Shown here piece by piece: positions 7,888 through 9,739 of a DNA stretch of 9,739 nt (within the stretch, counting starts at the first letter, position 1; each line of letters begins with the position of its first letter). The position numbers and the translations under genes are program-made. The notes beneath the pieces were generated by a model. That model made no database searches. It was not told where the DNA came from and saw nothing but the letters and a program-made list of their open reading frames with translations. The DNA is from Burkholderiaceae bacterium (lineage in GTDB: Bacteria; Pseudomonadota; Gammaproteobacteria; Burkholderiales; Burkholderiaceae_C), in assembly GCA_031276435.1 (NCBI GenBank), contig JAISNB010000078.1, forward strand, positions 1 through 9,739, read 5' to 3'.

Positions 7888-8249
7888 CACGTTCTCCCGC
7901 TTGCCGCATACCGGGCGAGCACTGCTTTCAATCGCTTCTCGATCAACGCCACGTCCGGTTGCGGTGTGGCAATGCCGGATTTGGATTTCTTCTGGAACGC
8001 ATGGAGCACATGCACTGCATCGCCCACACGCACGGTATAGACCGCCCGGAAGGTATCACCCCGATGGTCTTCCACCAACTCGTACACACCGGAACCAAGC
8101 CCCTTCCAGGGCTTGGCCGAATCCGGGGTGCCACCCAACTGGACGATAAACAACGCAACGCCCATATCTTTTTGCACGTCTATGGGGAACGCCTTGAAGT
8201 CTTTCTTCGCGGAGCCTTCCCAGTACAAAAGCTTGCGTTCTATTCTCAC
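7887..8249 (-). CDS. RelE/HigB-superfamily toxin (phage Gp49-like)
   Basis: Predicted mRNA interferase-type toxin of 120 residues, of the phage-derived Gp49-like family within the RelE/HigB superfamily. Family blocks seen are KLLYWEGSAKKDFKAFP (6-22), SAKPWKGLGSGVYELVED (44-61), GDTFRAVYTVR (64-74), VHVLHAFQKKSKSGIATP (79-96) and a final helix LIEKRLKAVLARY. The basic residues R68, H80, K87, K88 and K91 are candidates for RNA contact; this is inference from the fold. The start is GTG at 8249, as a stop codon lies four codons upstream in frame. A perfect TATAAT ends one base before this GTG, so a transcript from it would begin inside the gene; a TTG at codon 8 is a possible later start. It lies 68 bp after the DUF4149 stop on the same strand. 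Confidence 0.85.
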   Translation of the reverse strand: MRIERKLLYWEGSAKKDFKAFPIDVQKDMGVALFIVQLGGTPDSAKPWKGLGSGVYELVEDHRGDTFRAVYTVRVGDAVHVLHAFQKKSKSGIATPQPDVALIEKRLKAVLARYAASGRT

Positions 8250-8250
8250 G

Positions 8251-8271
8251 ATTATATCCGTTCAGATATAA
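8251..8271 (-). promoter_or_regulatory. Palindromic operator/promoter of the toxin-antitoxin module
   Basis: TTATATC (8252-8258) and GATATAA (8265-8271) form a perfect 7-bp inverted repeat with a 6-bp spacer, ending 2 bp before the toxin GTG. On the minus strand one arm contains TATAAT (8256-8251, perfect -10) and the other TATATC (8270-8265). A protein bound here would cover both -10 candidates, as expected for antitoxin autorepression. No good -35 was found for either. If the TATATC arm is used, the leader would be about 8 nt. Confidence 0.6.
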
Positions 8272-8317
8272 ATGAAATGCTCCAGATCGGGCACACGCGG
8301 CAGCGCCACCAAAAGAA

Positions 8318-8749
8318 TCAGCCCGCCGTGCCGCCGCGGCTGGCGCGCCAAAGCACCACACCGGCACACAGCCATTGCAGCACGTACAGCCCCGTGCCCA
8401 CGCTGTGCCACAGCGGCAGATTGTCGCGGGCGCGGATGTGCGGCGCCGCCACAAATTCCAACAGCAGCGCCAGCAGCATGCCGCAGACGGCCAGCCCGAA
8501 ATCAGTGGTCGCCGCCGATCCGCCAACGCCGCCAGTGCCAGAAGTCAGCCGCCGCCTGAACGTCAGCAGCAGCACCAGCGTACAGGCCACACTGATCCAG
8601 GTTTGCGCGGTAAACAAGCGCGCGGCCATGTCGCCCGCCATTCGCGCCGTGGGCAAATGCCGAAACAGCATGGGCACCACCAAAAACCCGACCACAGACA
8701 TGCTGCCCCACCAAAGGGCAGTGGCAAAAACGTTCAAGCGGTGCAGCAT
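8318..8749 (-). CDS. DUF4149 integral membrane protein
   Basis: Small inner-membrane protein of 143 residues with four predicted helices (about 8-30, 44-64, 82-104 and 113-135) and the DUF4149 pattern ALWWGSM, VVPMLFRHLP, MAGDMAARLFTAQTW. Function is unknown. I used ATG 8749 because GGGTGA lies just upstream and the N-terminus then matches the usual length. An ATG four codons upstream (8761) or 28 codons upstream (8833) is possible but adds non-hydrophobic sequence. From memory it is a usual neighbour of greA and yhbY in Burkholderiales. It follows greA on the same strand with a 209-bp gap that holds a hairpin. Confidence 0.82.
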   Translation of the reverse strand: MLHRLNVFATALWWGSMSVVGFLVVPMLFRHLPTARMAGDMAARLFTAQTWISVACTLVLLLTFRRRLTSGTGGVGGSAATTDFGLAVCGMLLALLLEFVAAPHIRARDNLPLWHSVGTGLYVLQWLCAGVVLWRASRGGTAG

Positions 8750-8905
8750 AAAGTCACCCATGTTGGCAAGAAACGGCGCATTGCGCCTCGAAACCGGTTC
8801 GTGGCCGCCGCGCGCGCCTCTGGCAAATGGCAAGGCACGCGCAGGTTCCAGAAACGTGGCTTTCTAGCATCTTTTTGAAAACCGCGCGGCCCAGCGCCGA
8901 CACAA

Positions 8906-8937
8906 GGCAAGGCGCTTGCTGCCTGCGGCGCCTTGCC
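8906..8937 (-). terminator. Possible weak terminator hairpin after greA
   Basis: A perfect 10-bp inverted repeat, GGCAAGGCGC (8906-8915) and GCGCCTTGCC (8928-8937), with a 12-nt loop lies 21 bp past the greA stop. On the minus strand it is followed by TTGTGTC, which is a poor U-tract, so termination may be partial or Rho-assisted. The T5 run lies on the upstream side of the stem for leftward transcription. It could also act as an mRNA 3'-end stabiliser. Confidence 0.45.
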
Positions 8938-8958
8938 CAAAAACACCCAGCAGGCTCT

Positions 8959-9435
8959 TCAAACGTAGGACACCGCGATCACCTCGTAGTGCTTGACGCC
9001 CGCGGGCGCTTGCACTTCGGCGGTATCGCCCTCTTCCTTGCCGATCAGCGCGCGCGCGATGGGGCTGGACACATTGATCAGGCCGTGCTTGAGATCGGCC
9101 TCGTCCTCGCCCACGATCTGGTATGTAACGCGCTCTCCGGTTGACTGCTCCTCCAGCTCCACGGTAGCGCCAAACACCACCTTGCCTCCGGCGTCAAGCG
9201 CCAGCGGGTCGATGATCTGCGCGGCGGCCAGTTTGCTCTCGACATCCTTGATGCGCCCTTCAATAAAGCCCTGCCGATCCTTGGCCGCGTCGTACTCGGC
9301 GTTCTCGCTCAAATCGCCTTGCGCGCGGGCCTCGGCAATCGCGTTGATGACCTCTGGACGATCCCGGGTCTTGAGCCGGTGCAACTCGGCCTTGAGCTTT
9401 TCCGCGCCGCGTTTCGTAATGGGGATGGTAGCCAT
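8959..9435 (-). CDS. greA: Transcription elongation factor GreA
   Basis: Binds the RNA polymerase secondary channel and stimulates cleavage of the 3' end of backtracked RNA. The 158 residues are the standard GreA length. The N-terminal coiled coil is about 1-75, with the acidic tip GDLSENAEY carrying D41 and E44, the residues that hold the catalytic magnesium. The C-terminal FKBP-like domain covers about 80-158 (GATVELEE, YQIVGEDEAD, ISSPIARALIGKEEGD-type block at 120-137, closing YEVIAVSYV). The ATG at 9435 is preceded by a GGCA-GGCA-GGCA run with AGG 9 nt away. The frame is open further upstream, but that part crosses a terminator and promoter. A sigma-70-like promoter and an intrinsic terminator lie in its leader (see those entries), suggesting attenuation. 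Confidence 0.97.
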   Translation of the reverse strand: MATIPITKRGAEKLKAELHRLKTRDRPEVINAIAEARAQGDLSENAEYDAAKDRQGFIEGRIKDVESKLAAAQIIDPLALDAGGKVVFGATVELEEQSTGERVTYQIVGEDEADLKHGLINVSSPIARALIGKEEGDTAEVQAPAGVKHYEVIAVSYV

Positions 9436-9476
9436 GGCTGCCTGCCTGCCTCTCTGTCTGAATCCGACATGAACCG

Positions 9477-9519
9477 AAAAAAGCAAACCGCCGGGCACTC
9501 GCGCCCCGGCGGTCTTTGC
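9477..9519 (-). terminator. Intrinsic terminator in the greA leader (GraL-like)
   Basis: On the minus strand ACCGCCGGG (9513-9505) pairs perfectly with CCCGGCGGT (9495-9487) over a 9-nt loop. A further GCAA/TTGC pairing (9519-9516 with 9486-9483) closes it after a 2-nt bulge. TTTTTT follows directly (9482-9477). It stands 41 nt before the greA ATG and right after the predicted start point of the greA promoter. It would therefore release an RNA of roughly 40-45 nt, or end transcripts of the gene upstream. Confidence 0.85.
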
Positions 9520-9525
9520 CAGCCG

Positions 9526-9554
9526 ATTATGCCGCCTCTTGGCGCGCCAGACAA
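9526..9554 (-). promoter_or_regulatory. Sigma-70 promoter upstream of greA
   Basis: On the minus strand TTGTCT (9554-9549, 4/6) is separated by exactly 17 bp from CATAAT (9531-9526, 5/6). This is the best promoter in the window. The start point would be near 9519, at the foot of the leader hairpin. A short palindrome TGGGG TTT CCCCA (9558-9570) sits just upstream of the -35 and could be a protein site. Confidence 0.65.
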
Positions 9555-9618
9555 GCCTGGGGTTTCCCCACAAATGCGCGACGGCGTTTGCAGTCGCCAC
9601 GCGCGGTGTGCGCTGCTT

Positions 9619-9739
9619 TCAGTGCAGGCGCTGGCGCTTCTTGCCGCGCAGCATGGCAGTGCCACCAGCACCCGCAATGCCCAAAGTCAGCAAGAGCAAG
9701 GCCATGGGGCCTGTGGCCGGTACGGCGGTCGGCGTGTTG
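9619..9739 (-). CDS. C-terminal end of a surface protein with a VPATG-type sorting signal (partial)
   Basis: Only the last 39 codons and the stop are in the window; the start lies beyond the right edge. The visible protein is tripartite. A Thr/Pro-rich lead-in (NTPTA) and the motif VPATGP come first. About 20 hydrophobic residues follow (MALLLLTLG, IAGAGGTAML), then a basic tail RGKKRQRLH. This layout is the C-terminal sorting signal of secreted proteins that are processed at the membrane. It resembles LPxTG sortase signals and the IPTL/PEP-CTERM class of Gram-negative bacteria. A plain C-terminal membrane anchor is the alternative. The rest of the protein is unseen, so no function can be given. 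The stop is followed by the greA promoter and the leader terminator. Confidence 0.6.
   Translation of the reverse strand, partial: NTPTAVPATGPMALLLLTLGIAGAGGTAMLRGKKRQRLH

Noticed and set aside
9436..9600. N-terminal extension of the greA frame by 55 codons
   Set aside because: It would cross the promoter and leader terminator; GreA is 158 residues with D41/E44 in the standard positions only from 9435.

Overview
The window is high-GC DNA and most likely comes from a betaproteobacterium of the Burkholderiales, probably a Comamonadaceae member. The evidence is the sequence style of FtsH, RlmE and GlmM and the gene order greA / DUF4149 / yhbY / rlmE / ftsH / folP / glmM, which I recall from memory for that group. 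It is chromosomal core sequence with a small accessory patch. The genus cannot be decided from the sequence alone.

Layout from left to right. Positions 1-896 hold no convincing gene. They contain an AT-rich promoter-like patch, two G-quadruplex-type stretches, two tandem hairpins of the CCCTCTCC type and a 118-bp palindromic repeat. From 897 to 6096 four housekeeping genes run leftward: rlmE, ftsH, folP and glmM. folP and glmM overlap by 4 bp. A strong intrinsic terminator separates ftsH from folP. ftsH starts at TTG behind its own heat-shock-like promoter. Going rightward from 6245 come yhbY and a small GT-A-type glycosyltransferase. Leftward again from 8249 lies a two-gene toxin-antitoxin module (Gp49/HigB-like toxin first, HTH antitoxin second) with a palindromic operator over its start. 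Then come a four-helix DUF4149 membrane protein and greA. At the right edge is the 3' end of an unknown leftward gene whose protein ends in a VPATG / hydrophobic / basic-tail surface-sorting signal.

How the genes work together: GlmM feeds UDP-GlcNAc to peptidoglycan and lipopolysaccharide. FtsH is the membrane protease that in relatives controls LPS synthesis and heat-shock factor levels. FolP makes the folate precursor. RlmE and YhbY act on the 50S ribosomal subunit. GreA rescues backtracked RNA polymerase. This is the growth and envelope cluster also known from E. coli (greA, yhbY, rlmE, ftsH, folP, glmM). The toxin-antitoxin pair looks like a later insertion.

The most notable regulatory observation is upstream of greA. 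A good sigma-70 promoter is followed immediately by a perfect intrinsic terminator, 41 nt before the greA start codon. This resembles the E. coli greA leader that produces the small RNA GraL.
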